Part shown: piece after piece, positions 15,658 through 24,000 of the stretch
How positions within the stretch are numbered: the first letter of the stretch is position 1
Layout: each line of letters opens with the position of its first letter
Assembly (NCBI GenBank): GCA_964544115.1
Contig: CAZJBP010000016.1
Span: 1-29,838, forward strand
Reading direction: 5' to 3'
DNA length: 29,838 bases
Origin: CAZJBP01 sp964544115
GTDB taxonomy: Bacteria > Verrucomicrobiota > Kiritimatiellia > UBA8416 > JADHWI01
Made by a program: the position numbers and the translations under genes
The notes under the pieces: model-generated
Seen by the model: only the letters and a program-made list of their open reading frames with translations
Database searches by the model: none
Told to the model about the DNA's origin: nothing

Positions 15658-15909
15658 ATGAGCACGACGACCGTCAACATTGCTTTCCAGGAGAGCCTGC
15701 TGCGCGAGATTGATCGGGCAGCGCGATCGGAGTCGCGCAGCAGATCCGAGTTCCTTCGGGAGGCCGCTCGCGCGCACATCCGCCGCAAGCAGCGTTGGGC
15801 GAGCGTGTTCACCATGGGGCGGGGAATCGTGGAAGTGAAGAAGCTTTCTCCAGAGGACGTATCAGCTGAGATCAGAGCGTATCGCAAGAGCAAGGCTGCG
15901 CGCCGATGA
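15658..15909 (+). CDS. Ribbon-helix-helix antitoxin-like protein
   Basis: 83 residues; ATG 15658 with AGGAG at 15649-15653. The first 45 residues have the ribbon-helix-helix layout: strand TVNIAF, helix SLLREIDRAARSE, turn, and helix SRSEFLREAARAHIRR. The basic and acidic C-terminal half (about 50-83) would be the toxin-binding region. Gene order (RHH first, PIN second), a 4-base overlap with the PIN gene and an upstream palindrome match a type II toxin-antitoxin module. It should bind DNA as a dimer and neutralise the downstream PIN nuclease. Confidence 0.88.
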   Translation: MSTTTVNIAFQESLLREIDRAARSESRSRSEFLREAARAHIRRKQRWASVFTMGRGIVEVKKLSPEDVSAEIRAYRKSKAARR

Positions 15910-16346
15910 CGACACGGCGGATCGTCCTTGATTCGAACGTCATCATTTCCGGCTTCCTCTTCGGCGGCCATCCGGCCCGCCTCTTGGAGCATGCGCTGGA
16001 CGGTTCAGTGCAGTGCTTCATTTCCCTGCCGATCCTGGACGAAGTGCGGGACGTTCTGCAGCGACCCAAGTTCGGGCTCTCGTCGGATCAGGCGCTCGCC
16101 CTGACCGAGCAACTGCACGATCTCTGTGAGGTCGTGATGCCAAAGAAGCGCCTCCGCGTCGTCACCGCCGACCCCGATGACAACGCCGTGCTGGAGTGTG
16201 CCGTGGAAGCCGAAGCCGATCTGATTGTATCCGGGGACTCTCACCTGCTCGACCTCGCCACATGGGGGGGCATGCGCATTCTTTCGCCAGTCAGCGCCGT
16301 GATGGAGATAGAGGGCCAACCAGAAGATTCGCGCGATTCTAAATAG
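15906..16346 (+). CDS. PIN-domain toxin (putative ribonuclease)
   Basis: 146 residues. VLDSNVIISG (7-16) has the first acidic residue Asp9; LPILDEV (41-47) has Glu46; DPDDN (89-93) has Asp91/Asp92; and LIVSGDSHLL (106-115) has the last conserved Asp111. These are the acidic residues of the PIN nuclease site, so the enzyme should be active. The protein fits the PIN family toxin group often called COG1569. It overlaps the antitoxin by 4 bases. Expected role is cleavage of RNA (tRNA or mRNA) when the antitoxin is lost. The target is not readable. The pair sits between sugar-metabolism genes, as expected of a mobile stability module. Confidence 0.88.
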   Translation: MTTRRIVLDSNVIISGFLFGGHPARLLEHALDGSVQCFISLPILDEVRDVLQRPKFGLSSDQALALTEQLHDLCEVVMPKKRLRVVTADPDDNAVLECAVEAEADLIVSGDSHLLDLATWGGMRILSPVSAVMEIEGQPEDSRDSK

Positions 16347-16464
16347 CCCCTCTGAGCTTGAGCGCCTGCGACGGAAGCCGCACGTTCGACTGGGCTTTTA
16401 GGTTGTCTCCCCCAACGCCGCACCCTAGATTACGCCCTTCGATCTGTGTGGAGGAGGATTCGAC

Positions 16465-18906
16465 ATGGGACGCCTGATTGATCTGAACCATTTGGACTAC
16501 CTGCGCGAGGTCAAGGCCGTGCGCCGCATCCCCGGCGGGATCCTGCTGTCGGTGGACGAGGAATTCGTGCGGATCGAGATCCTGCGGCCTGCCGTGGCGC
16601 GGATCAAGATCAGTAAGGCAAAGAGGTTCGATGAGACGCCGACGTTCGCCGCCGCCCCGGGGCGCACCCGCGCGCCGGCTTTCACGGTCAAGCAGTCGGC
16701 GCAACTCGTTACGGTGAAGACGGACCGCATGGAGATCCGCATTGGTCGGAAGCCCTTCGCGGTGGATGTCTATCGCGGCGATGGAACGACGATCTTCGAG
16801 ACGCTGCGAGCGAACGACGGCACGCCGTACTTCTACGGGTCGTTGAACGACAAGTTCGTCGTCTCCCGCCGCTGCGGCAACCAGGACGCGTTCTATGGCC
16901 TTGGCGAGAAGACGCGCGGCTTCAACAAGCGCGGCGCGGAATACATGCTCTGGAACAACGACATCCTGGGGCTGCAGGCCGGCGCGGAGCACCAGATGCA
17001 CCCGGAGGGCTCTCCGGAGCGCAACCCGACATCGAACGTGTTTGACCCGTACTACATGTCGATCCCGTTCTTCTACCACATGCCGGGCGACGCGCAGTCG
17101 CAGCGGCTGGCCGGGTTCTTCATCGACAACGGCTACAAGGGCTACTTCGACTTCTGCGGCGGCGGGCAGTATCGGTTCCAGTTCTGTGGCGGACAGTACA
17201 CGGAATACATCTTTGCCGGACCGTCGATGAAGGAGATCCTGGCGGACTACTGCCGGGTGACCGGCCACATGCAGGCGCCGCCCCTCTGGGCGCTCGGCTA
17301 TCACCAGTGCCGCTGGTACGCCTACAACCAGGAGACCTTCCTCGCGCTGGGGGCAGAGTTCCGCAAGCGGCAGATCCCGTGCGACACGCTGTGGCTCGAC
17401 ATCGACTACATGGACGAGTACCGCGTCTTCACGTGGAATAAGAAGCGCTACCCCGACAGCGGACGCATGTTCAGCACGCTGCGCAAGCAGGGCTTCCGCA
17501 CTATCACCATCATCGACCCGGGCGTGAAGGCCGAACCCGGGAACCCGGTGTTCGACGAAGGCTGCCGCGAGGATCTCTTCTGCCGAGTCGACAGCGGCAA
17601 TTTCTACATTGGGCAGGTCTGGCCCGGCCGCACGGTGTTCCCCGACTTCGTGAAGGCCGAAGCGCGCGCCTGGTGGGGGCGCCTGAACGCCCGCCACGTG
17701 AAGAGCGGCCTGGCCGGCATCTGGAACGACATGAACGAGCCGGCCACCGGCGGCGTGGACGTCATGCCGATGCGGTTTGACCGCAACGGCGCCAACCACC
17801 CGCATGAGCGCTATCACAACCAGTACGGATTTCTCATGGCCATGGGGACCCATGAAGGACTGCTCAAGGCCATGCCCAACCTGCGCACGTTCATCCTCAG
17901 CCGCGCGGGCTTTGCCGGCATCCAGCGCTACGCGGCCAATTGGATGGGCGACAACTGCTCGCGGTGGGAACACCTCGCGATGTCGATCCCCATGGCCATG
18001 AACCTGGGCATTTCCGGCCAGCCGTTCGTGGGCGCCGACGTGGGCGGGTTCGCGGAGGAGTGCCGCGGGGAGCTGCTGGCCCGCTGGACCCAGTACGGGG
18101 CGCTAACGCCGTTCTTCCGCAACCACTATGTCAACGACAAGGAGCAGTACCCGTGGTCGTTCGGGTCCAGCGTGGAGCGCATCTGCCGTGAGGCCATCGC
18201 GCTGCGCTACCGGCTGCTGCCGTACATCTACTCCGCCTTTGTGACCAGCTCGGAGACCGGGGCGCCGGTGCAGCGGCCGCTGATGTACGACTTTCAGGAT
18301 GACCCCACGGCGATGGACCTCGACGACCAGTATCTCTTCGGGGCCGACCTGCTCATCGCGCCGGTGTGCGCGGCGAAGCAGACCCGCCGCCCGGTCTATC
18401 TGCCCGCGGGAACGTGGGTGGACTGGCACACCGGCGAGGTCCATTCCGGCCCCGGCTTCATCACGGCCGAGGCGCCGCTGGACAGGATTCCGATCCTGGC
18501 CCGCGGCGGGGCCGTGGTGCCGATGCTGCCCGAGGCGCCGCAGACCACCGACGGGCTCAAGCCCAAGGCGCTCGACCTGCACGTGTTCATCCCCCGGGAG
18601 GACGGCGCCTTCGAGTCGATGCTGCAGGAGGATGACGGCCTGACGTTCGCGTTCCGCGACGGCGGCTACCTGCGGACGCGGTTCCTCGTGAAGCGCAGCG
18701 GCTCCACGGTTCGCCTGGAGGCCAAGTCATCGGGTCGCGGATTCCCTGAATTCCGGCGCAAGCAGTTCCGCGTCGTGTTCCACGGCGCCGCGGTCTCGAA
18801 CGTCCGCCTGAACGGCGCGGCGTGCGTGGTCGACAACGGGCGCTGTGACGTTGCTAATGCGGGTGAAGCGATGTTGCTGACGATGAACGTGAGCGAGGCA
18901 CTGTAG
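16465..18906 (+). CDS. GH31 alpha-glucosidase
   Basis: 813 residues; ATG 16465 with AGGAGG at 16452-16457. It has the N-terminal beta domain with FYGLGEKTRGFNKRG (143-157), barrel block WLDIDYMDEYRVFTW (310-324), nucleophile Asp422 in GIWNDMNEP, acid/base Asp496 in ANWMGDN, and later VGADVGGF and FFRNHY. The NDMNEP form of the nucleophile motif is that of alpha-glucosidases; alpha-xylosidases usually differ here. It hydrolyses terminal alpha-glucosidic linkages with retention; other GH31 specificities (including transglycosylation or sulfoquinovosidase) cannot be excluded. No signal peptide. The gene begins 118 bases after the PIN gene with no obvious promoter and is followed 28 bases later by the GH-A-like gene. 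Confidence 0.95.
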   Translation: MGRLIDLNHLDYLREVKAVRRIPGGILLSVDEEFVRIEILRPAVARIKISKAKRFDETPTFAAAPGRTRAPAFTVKQSAQLVTVKTDRMEIRIGRKPFAVDVYRGDGTTIFETLRANDGTPYFYGSLNDKFVVSRRCGNQDAFYGLGEKTRGFNKRGAEYMLWNNDILGLQAGAEHQMHPEGSPERNPTSNVFDPYYMSIPFFYHMPGDAQSQRLAGFFIDNGYKGYFDFCGGGQYRFQFCGGQYTEYIFAGPSMKEILADYCRVTGHMQAPPLWALGYHQCRWYAYNQETFLALGAEFRKRQIPCDTLWLDIDYMDEYRVFTWNKKRYPDSGRMFSTLRKQGFRTITIIDPGVKAEPGNPVFDEGCREDLFCRVDSGNFYIGQVWPGRTVFPDFVKAEARAWWGRLNARHVKSGLAGIWNDMNEPATGGVDVMPMRFDRNGANHPHERYHNQYGFLMAMGTHEGLLKAMPNLRTFILSRAGFAGIQRYAANWMGDNCSRWEHLAMSIPMAMNLGISGQPFVGADVGGFAEECRGELLARWTQYGALTPFFRNHYVNDKEQYPWSFGSSVERICREAIALRYRLLPYIYSAFVTSSETGAPVQRPLMYDFQDDPTAMDLDDQYLFGADLLIAPVCAAKQTRRPVYLPAGTWVDWHTGEVHSGPGFITAEAPLDRIPILARGGAVVPMLPEAPQTTDGLKPKALDLHVFIPREDGAFESMLQEDDGLTFAFRDGGYLRTRFLVKRSGSTVRLEAKSSGRGFPEFRRKQFRVVFHGAAVSNVRLNGAACVVDNGRCDVANAGEAMLLTMNVSEAL

Positions 18907-18934
18907 GTCCGTCTCGGAAGGAAGTGTGAGTCCC

Positions 18935-20182
18935 ATGCCAAAATCAGCGGCTCTGGAAATTCCGTTCATCATCAGCTACTGGGACGGCCCTCCTAAGGAG
19001 GAAACCACGCTGGACCGATACCGGGAGATCGCGGAGTGCGGCTTCAACGTCGCGATGCCGGCGATCGAGGCCGAGACCGACTGGAACAACACCAGCGGGG
19101 GTCTGGGCGTAGCTCAGAACCGGAAGATTCTCGACCTCTGCCAACAGGTCGGTCTCAAGGCGATGATCTGGGCGGGCATGCCTTCGGAGGGTGATTTCCG
19201 CAAGCCGAGCCCGGAGCAGCTTCCGGCCATCAGGACGTACCTGGACGACATGATGGCGACGTTCTCCGCGCATCCGGCGCTGCTGGGCTATGTTCTGGCC
19301 GATGAGCCGGGGATTCCGAAGTTCGAGCGGCTGGGAATCATCCACGACTACCTGTCGAAGAAGGATCCGTCTCACCTGCACTACATCAACCTCTTCCCCA
19401 ACTACGCATCGGCCGAAGGCCTGGGAACGCCGGACTACGAGGAGCACGTCGCCCGCTACATCGAGACCGTGAAGCCGACCCTGGTCAGCTGGGACCACTA
19501 CCGGCAGATCTTCGGCGACGAGGGAGACGAGAGCTTCTACTGGAAGAACCTGGAGATCGTGCGGCGGCAGAGCCTGAAGGCCGGGCTGCCCTACATTCAG
19601 ATCATCTGCTCGCTGAAGCATTTTGGCTATCGCGAGTGCAGCGAGGCTGACCTGCGCTGGCAGGTCTACACATCCCTGGCCTACGGCTCGCGCGGCATCC
19701 TGTACTACACCTACTGGGACGTGGCGTCGCTGGCGTGGGCCGGAGCCCCGGCCATCATGTCGCTGGATGGCAAGCGGGACATCAAGTACGACTATGTGAA
19801 GCGCATCAACCATCGCATCGCCAGGCTGGGGCCGACGCTGCTGAAGGTGACCTCCACGGGGGCGTACTGCACCGGGCCTCTGCCGGTGGGCGCGCAGCCG
19901 CTGGCGCCCGACGCTCCGATCAGGAACGCGGAAGGTGGCCCGATGTTGATCGGGTGCTTCGCCGATGCCGGCGGCACTCGGTACATTTTGCCGGTCAACC
20001 GCTCGTTCAAGGACGACATGACCGCCCGGCTCGCTCTGGATTCGCGCGCCGTATCGGTGTCGGAAATCTCGCAGGACACCGGCGAGGCCCTGGCCGCGCA
20101 GCCGCTGAACCGGCACGTCCTTGACGTCCGGCTCCAAGCCGGAGAGGGACGGCTCTTCAGGTTGAACGGCCCGGCGTCCTGA
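18935..20182 (+). CDS. TIM-barrel glycosidase-like protein, clan GH-A type (family not recognised)
   Basis: 415 residues from ATG 18935; AAGGAAG at 18918-18924 is well spaced for it, whereas the GTG at 18926 is too close. The sequence reads as a (beta/alpha)8 barrel: FIISYWDGPP at the start, GFNVAMPAI, GLKAMIWAGM, then LLGYVLADEPG with Glu124 placed as the acid/base of clan GH-A, followed by LVSWDHYR and YIQIICS. A small C-terminal beta domain (about 330-415) follows. I cannot point to a clear second catalytic Glu at the expected strand-7 position; the strand SRGILYYTYWD lacks one. It may use another residue, or be non-catalytic. It resembles beta-galactosidase-like barrel proteins of polysaccharide loci. 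No signal peptide. It follows GH31 by 28 bases. Confidence 0.75.
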   Translation: MPKSAALEIPFIISYWDGPPKEETTLDRYREIAECGFNVAMPAIEAETDWNNTSGGLGVAQNRKILDLCQQVGLKAMIWAGMPSEGDFRKPSPEQLPAIRTYLDDMMATFSAHPALLGYVLADEPGIPKFERLGIIHDYLSKKDPSHLHYINLFPNYASAEGLGTPDYEEHVARYIETVKPTLVSWDHYRQIFGDEGDESFYWKNLEIVRRQSLKAGLPYIQIICSLKHFGYRECSEADLRWQVYTSLAYGSRGILYYTYWDVASLAWAGAPAIMSLDGKRDIKYDYVKRINHRIARLGPTLLKVTSTGAYCTGPLPVGAQPLAPDAPIRNAEGGPMLIGCFADAGGTRYILPVNRSFKDDMTARLALDSRAVSVSEISQDTGEALAAQPLNRHVLDVRLQAGEGRLFRLNGPAS

Positions 20183-20206
20183 TCCGCGATGGATGGATCA
20201 GGACGC
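20174..20206 (+). terminator. Hairpin at the end of the GH-A-like gene
   Basis: GCGTCCTGATCC (20174-20185) and GGATCAGGACGC (20195-20206) form a perfect 12-bp stem around a 9-base loop. It includes the stop codon of the GH-A-like gene. No T tract follows, but it lies between convergent genes, where a terminator is expected. Confidence 0.5.
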
Positions 20207-20220
20207 GGTCTGCGGTGTCA

Positions 20221-20236
20221 GACGGGTCCCCCCGTC
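20221..20236 (-). terminator. Hairpin at the end of the GH127 gene
   Basis: GACGGG and CCCGTC form a 6-bp stem with a 4-base loop. It overlaps the GH127 stop codon and mirrors the hairpin of the convergent neighbour. No T tract. Confidence 0.4.
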
Positions 20237-22190
20237 ACTTCGCCTGCGGGAAGACGGTGATGCGCAGGTGCGTGGCGCCGTAGGGGACGAGCGTGATCGT
20301 CTCCTGGCGTTTGGCCAGGCGCGGGCGCAGCGTCTTCGGGTCCGGCAGTTGAGGGGTCAGCACGAAGGTTCCGGTCTTCTTCACCATGCCTTCGCCGCAG
20401 TAGTCGCCTTCGATGACGCTCGACTTCTCCAGGCTCCAGCCCCGGACGCGCCGGGCCGGTACGCGCAGCATCACCGGCGGATTCTGCCACGGGTTGCCCG
20501 TGACCGCCTGCTCCACAATTTCCGTGCGGGCGGCCAGCGTCTTCTCGTCGAGGTCCAGCGCGTAGTTCCACGGGCTCTCGGCGTATACGCCCCAGGCCGG
20601 GAACTCCTTCGTGGCCTTCTGGGTTTCGCTCGGGTCCACCACCCAGCGCTCCTTAACGCCCAGCGAGTAGACCAGCGGCCCGCGCTCGACGGCGACGCCG
20701 TCGTGAGGCCAGCGAGTCAACTTCAGCTGCATGGGCAGGACGACGGTCACGCGGTCGTTGTTCTCAAACGCATGCCGGACGGGCACGAACGTGCCGGCGC
20801 GGACGCGCTGCTTGATCGGACGGCCGTTCAGCAGCACGGACGCGTTCCGACACCAGCCGGGAATGCGGACGGTGAGGGTGAACGCCACGGGCCGGGGCGT
20901 GCGCACCTGGAATTCGATGCGGTCCGAGAAGGGATAGTTCGTTTCCTCGACGAGCGTCACGGGGGTTCCCGCGATCTCCGTCGTCAGGCGCGACGGACCG
21001 TAGAACGCCGCGACGATCTCGTCGGCCTGGCCCTGCATCCACATGCGCGCGGCGTAGTTCGGCATGAACCGGTGCATGTTGCCCGAGCAGCATTCCGTGG
21101 CCGGGTTGGGCGCGAAGCGCATGAAGATGTGGCCGCGGCAGAACAGGTTGTGGTTCGAGTTCTTGTCCGACACGACCTGGTTCGGGCACGAGAAGTACTG
21201 TGCCGCGCGGAAGTCCTTCTTGACGGCCCCGGGGCCGGCGTTGAAGCAGGCCCGCTCGATCAGGTCGGCGTAGTGCACGTCGCCGGTGGCCATCAGGAGG
21301 TAGCCGCAGGTCCATGTGAAGTCGCTGATCACGCACGTCTCGTGGCTGTCGAGCGAGTCCTTGCCCCGCAGCTTTTCGCTCGAACTCGGGATGCCGTCCA
21401 CCAGCATCGAGAAGCGCTCCATCTTGCGGATGGCGTTGACGGAGGCCTGGAGGAACTTCTTCTCCCCCGTGGCCCCGTACAGGATGGCTCCGAGCTTCGC
21501 GCTCTCGCAATACGAGACGCCGTGCTCCGTGGGGCGCTTGGAGCTCAACTGCGGCTCGAGCGAGGTGTCGCAGTCCGGCGCGCGCTCGTTCATGGCATCG
21601 AAGGCCTCCCGGGCCTTCTTCAGCATCCGGGCATCTCCCGTCTGATGGTACACCCACACCAGGATCTCGATGTTCAGCGCGTCGCGCTGATCGCTGTGGG
21701 AGTGGTTCGTGGCGAGGTAGTGCTTGTGCAGGGCGTCCAGGATGCGCTTGTCCCCCGTGGCGCCGTACTCGGCCATCATCGCCCGGAAGAAGACCACGTG
21801 CGGCCAGCGGTTCCAGGAATACTGCCACCCGGACTGCGTGCGGTCCTCGGTCTTGAGGAAGGAGGGGCCGAGGTAGCCGTCCTCATCGACGTTGTCGAGG
21901 GTGTAATCGATCTGGGTCTTGGCCTTCTGGACCAGGAACGGGTCGCCGATCAGCCGGCCGCAGCGCACCAGCCCGTCCACCCAGTACCCCATCTGTTCGT
22001 ACGGCCACCAGTAAGTGCCCGTCTCGTGCTTGACCACCGGCGTGGCCCAGCCCTTCGTGTTGAACGGATAGCCGGCCGCCTCGAGGTGCCCGGTGAGGCC
22101 GTGGCGCTGCACCTCCAGGAATTCACGCAGCCACCCCTCGGGGCTGATGGATGAAAGCGGCTGTTCGCGGTAGGTGTTCCATGAGGTCAT
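20235..22190 (-). CDS. GH127-like beta-L-arabinofuranosidase
   Basis: 651 residues from ATG 22190. The N-terminal part is an (alpha/alpha)6 barrel; the zinc-thiolate site is visible as HETC (Glu284, Cys286) and ATECCSGN (Cys367, Cys368), matching the Glu-x-Cys and Cys-Cys motifs of HypBA1-type enzymes, in which the first Cys of the pair is the nucleophile. Later blocks such as RIPGWCRNASVLLNG are standard for PF07944 proteins. These enzymes release beta-L-arabinofuranose from plant extensins or arabinan side chains; GH146 is a near relative and possible alternative. There is no signal peptide, so it is cytoplasmic. The gene is convergent with the GH-A-like gene and divergent from the GH63-like gene. 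Confidence 0.92.
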   Translation of the reverse strand: MTSWNTYREQPLSSISPEGWLREFLEVQRHGLTGHLEAAGYPFNTKGWATPVVKHETGTYWWPYEQMGYWVDGLVRCGRLIGDPFLVQKAKTQIDYTLDNVDEDGYLGPSFLKTEDRTQSGWQYSWNRWPHVVFFRAMMAEYGATGDKRILDALHKHYLATNHSHSDQRDALNIEILVWVYHQTGDARMLKKAREAFDAMNERAPDCDTSLEPQLSSKRPTEHGVSYCESAKLGAILYGATGEKKFLQASVNAIRKMERFSMLVDGIPSSSEKLRGKDSLDSHETCVISDFTWTCGYLLMATGDVHYADLIERACFNAGPGAVKKDFRAAQYFSCPNQVVSDKNSNHNLFCRGHIFMRFAPNPATECCSGNMHRFMPNYAARMWMQGQADEIVAAFYGPSRLTTEIAGTPVTLVEETNYPFSDRIEFQVRTPRPVAFTLTVRIPGWCRNASVLLNGRPIKQRVRAGTFVPVRHAFENNDRVTVVLPMQLKLTRWPHDGVAVERGPLVYSLGVKERWVVDPSETQKATKEFPAWGVYAESPWNYALDLDEKTLAARTEIVEQAVTGNPWQNPPVMLRVPARRVRGWSLEKSSVIEGDYCGEGMVKKTGTFVLTPQLPDPKTLRPRLAKRQETITLVPYGATHLRITVFPQAK

Positions 22191-22197
22191 CGATGTC

Positions 22198-22223
22198 TGT
22201 CTCCGAGGTCAGGAGTGGAGACA
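22198..22223 (-). promoter_or_regulatory. Leader hairpin covering the GH127 ribosome site
   Basis: TGTCTCC (22198-22204) and GGAGACA (22217-22223) are a perfect 7-bp inverted repeat with a 12-base spacer, beginning 8 bases before the GH127 start. On the minus strand the GGAGA ribosome site is in one arm, so the stem could hide it, or the repeat may be an operator. Confidence 0.35.
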
Positions 22224-22436
22224 AACCGGCCCGTCGTGGGCGTAGGCGGCGTCTCTCCCCGTGGCGTGCACTTCTATCATACCCGCATTCCCGCTTGGAA
22301 TCGGAATCTCACCGCGCCCTACGTCCTTGTGCCCGTTCACGCGGCCCGGGGCGGAGAGCATGTGCTGGCACGTGTAAGCGAACCGGTTTGTGGCATGACG
22401 CCCGTGCCTGCTCTCCTCGGGAAGCCGTCGAAGCCC

Positions 22437-22518
22437 GTGTCATCCCGAACGCAGTGAGGGATCTCGTTCGCCCCGCGCACGACCCGGAACAGATCCCTCA
22501 CTGCGTTCGGGATGACAC
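22437..22518. repeat. 28-bp perfect inverted repeat of a dispersed element
   Basis: Arms at 22437-22464 and 22491-22518 are reverse complements at 28 of 28 positions, around a 26-base loop in which GTTC/GAAC can add four more pairs. The right arm is identical to the copy at 10306-10333. The element fits a dispersed, non-coding palindromic repeat (REP/BIME-like). Confidence 0.88.
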
Positions 22519-22549
22519 GCGCGGACGGGTAGACTGAATGCGGCTGCCC

Positions 22550-22591
22550 CCTCTCTTGATCGTACTCCTACTCTTGCTCGTACTCTTAATC
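22550..22591 (-). repeat. Degenerate 6-bp tandem repeat
   Basis: Seven consecutive hexamers ending in TC on the plus strand: CCTCTC, TTGATC, GTACTC, CTACTC, TTGCTC, GTACTC, TTAATC. On the minus strand this is GA-starting hexamers. Read in the plus frame it gives a false run of Leu, Ile and Val. Confidence 0.7.
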
Positions 22592-22780
22592 CCCGCCCGC
22601 CGTTCGCGTGCCCGACCCCGTTCACGCGGTCCGCTGGAATCCCGTGCACGCGCACGGGTACGTGTACGGTGCGGTGATTCTGTTTCATTTGACATTCCGG
22701 ACCGGCGAAGTGCATCGTTTGCCCCCTTGGATCCGGCGTCGCGGAGGGCGCCGCCCGAAGAGCGAAGCGGAGGCAGGCAC

Positions 22781-23974
22781 GTGGAACCGAGAGACGCTGA
22801 ACTGATCAAACACTTGGACCGGCTGCGGCCGGAGGTCGTCAAGCCGGCGCAGGGGTTCATCAAGCATCCCTACTGCATTCCCGGCGGGTTCTACCAGCAG
22901 CAGTGGGACTGGGATGGCTTCTTTATCGCCTGCCACCTGGCCGGCCGGACGCCGCCGCGCGCGGAGTATCTGAAGTACTGGACGCTGAACTTTCTGGAGG
23001 CGGCGGGCGACACGGGCGAGGTGTCGGCGTGCATTCGTCCCGAAGGGCCGACCCCCGGACATGCCTCCCTGCTGCTCAAGCCGTTTCTGGCGCAGGGCGC
23101 CGAGCTGGCGGGACGCCTGCTGGGCGACGACGAGTGGCTGAAGCCCTGGTACGCTAAGCTGGTTCGGGTCGCCACGCGGCGCGAAGCGACGCACCTGAAG
23201 CCAGCCTACGGCCTGTACGTGTGGGACGACGCCATGCAGTCCGGGGCCGACAACAATCCGGCCGTGGGCAACGAGCCGGAACTCCGCGGCAAGATCCTGT
23301 CGTGCGATGTGAACGTGTTCCTGTGCCGGGAATATGCGGCGCTGGCGCGGCTGGCCACGCGGTTGGGGCGAGCGGCGGATGCCGCGGGCTTCTGGGATCG
23401 CTCCCGCGCGTTGCTGGCGGCCCTGAACCGCCACCTCTGGTGCGAGGACGACCAATCCTACTGGAACCGGCACTGCGAAACGGGGCAGCTCATCCGCTGC
23501 GTCTCCTATTCGAACTTTGTCCCGCTGTGGAACGGCATGCAGGCGCCGGAGGCGGCCAAAGCCATGATCCGCCGCTACCTCTGGACCCCGGAACACCTGC
23601 TGACGCCGTTGGGGCTGCGTTCGCTGTCGAAGCAGGATCCCGCCTACAACAACGAGAACATCATCATCCCGTACTCCAACTGGCAGGGCCCCGTCTGGCC
23701 GATCGCGAACTACTTCTATTTCGTCGCGCTCATGAACTACGGGTTCAAGGCCGAGGCGCGCGATCTGGTGAGCCGGCTGGTCTCGCTCTACCTGAAGGAC
23801 ATTGCGTTCTGCGGTTCGCTGCACGAGAACTACGACGCCGAAACCGGCGCCTCGCTGGCTCCCACCGCGGCACAATCCAAGAGCGGACAGGAAGGCGGGT
23901 TCATCGGCTGGAACCTGCTGCTGCAGGACATGATCGAGATGCTGGACGGCCGGCCGCATCTGCTTGCGTTGTAA
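22781..23974 (+). CDS. GH63/GH37-like (alpha/alpha)6 glycosidase, mannosylglycerate hydrolase or glucosidase type
   Basis: 397 residues from GTG 22781, which has GGAGG at 22769-22773, 7 bases upstream. The longer frame (ATG 22538) adds a hydrophobic stretch encoded by repeat DNA plus a disordered Arg-rich part, so I reject it. Motifs are GGFYQQQWDWDGFF (35-48), QSGADNNP with the probable general acid Asp157 (compare the SGxDN motif of trehalases and GH63), NNENIIIPYSNWQGPVWPIANY (290-311), and LHENYDAETG with the probable base Glu349. This is an inverting alpha-glycosidase fold whose substrate could be an alpha-glucoside, a mannosylglycerate or a glycan-capping glucose. It is probably cytoplasmic. 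GH172 starts 26 bases later. Confidence 0.82.
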   Translation: MEPRDAELIKHLDRLRPEVVKPAQGFIKHPYCIPGGFYQQQWDWDGFFIACHLAGRTPPRAEYLKYWTLNFLEAAGDTGEVSACIRPEGPTPGHASLLLKPFLAQGAELAGRLLGDDEWLKPWYAKLVRVATRREATHLKPAYGLYVWDDAMQSGADNNPAVGNEPELRGKILSCDVNVFLCREYAALARLATRLGRAADAAGFWDRSRALLAALNRHLWCEDDQSYWNRHCETGQLIRCVSYSNFVPLWNGMQAPEAAKAMIRRYLWTPEHLLTPLGLRSLSKQDPAYNNENIIIPYSNWQGPVWPIANYFYFVALMNYGFKAEARDLVSRLVSLYLKDIAFCGSLHENYDAETGASLAPTAAQSKSGQEGGFIGWNLLLQDMIEMLDGRPHLLAL

Positions 23975-24000
23975 GACGGGCGGAAGAAGGAGAGACAACC

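Larger units (their letters stand above)
22191..22780. other. 590-base divergent intergenic region with repeats
   Basis: No convincing gene is present. The region lies between GH127 (leftward) and the GH63-like gene (rightward). It contains a small inverted repeat at the GH127 leader (22198-22223), a 28-bp perfect inverted repeat (22437-22518), a degenerate 6-bp tandem repeat (22550-22591) and a CCCGTGC/GCACGGG hairpin (22641-22658). An open frame from 22538 joins the GH63-like gene, but its first 81 codons look like translated repeat DNA. Confidence 0.65.

Noticed and set aside
20193..22154. 653-residue plus-strand frame over GH127
   Set aside because: Antisense shadow of a gene with the GH127 zinc-cysteine motifs.
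22437..22518. Possible intrinsic terminator or CRISPR-type repeat
   Set aside because: The arms are 28 bases with a 26-base loop and no T tract, and there are only three arms in the window, not a spaced array.
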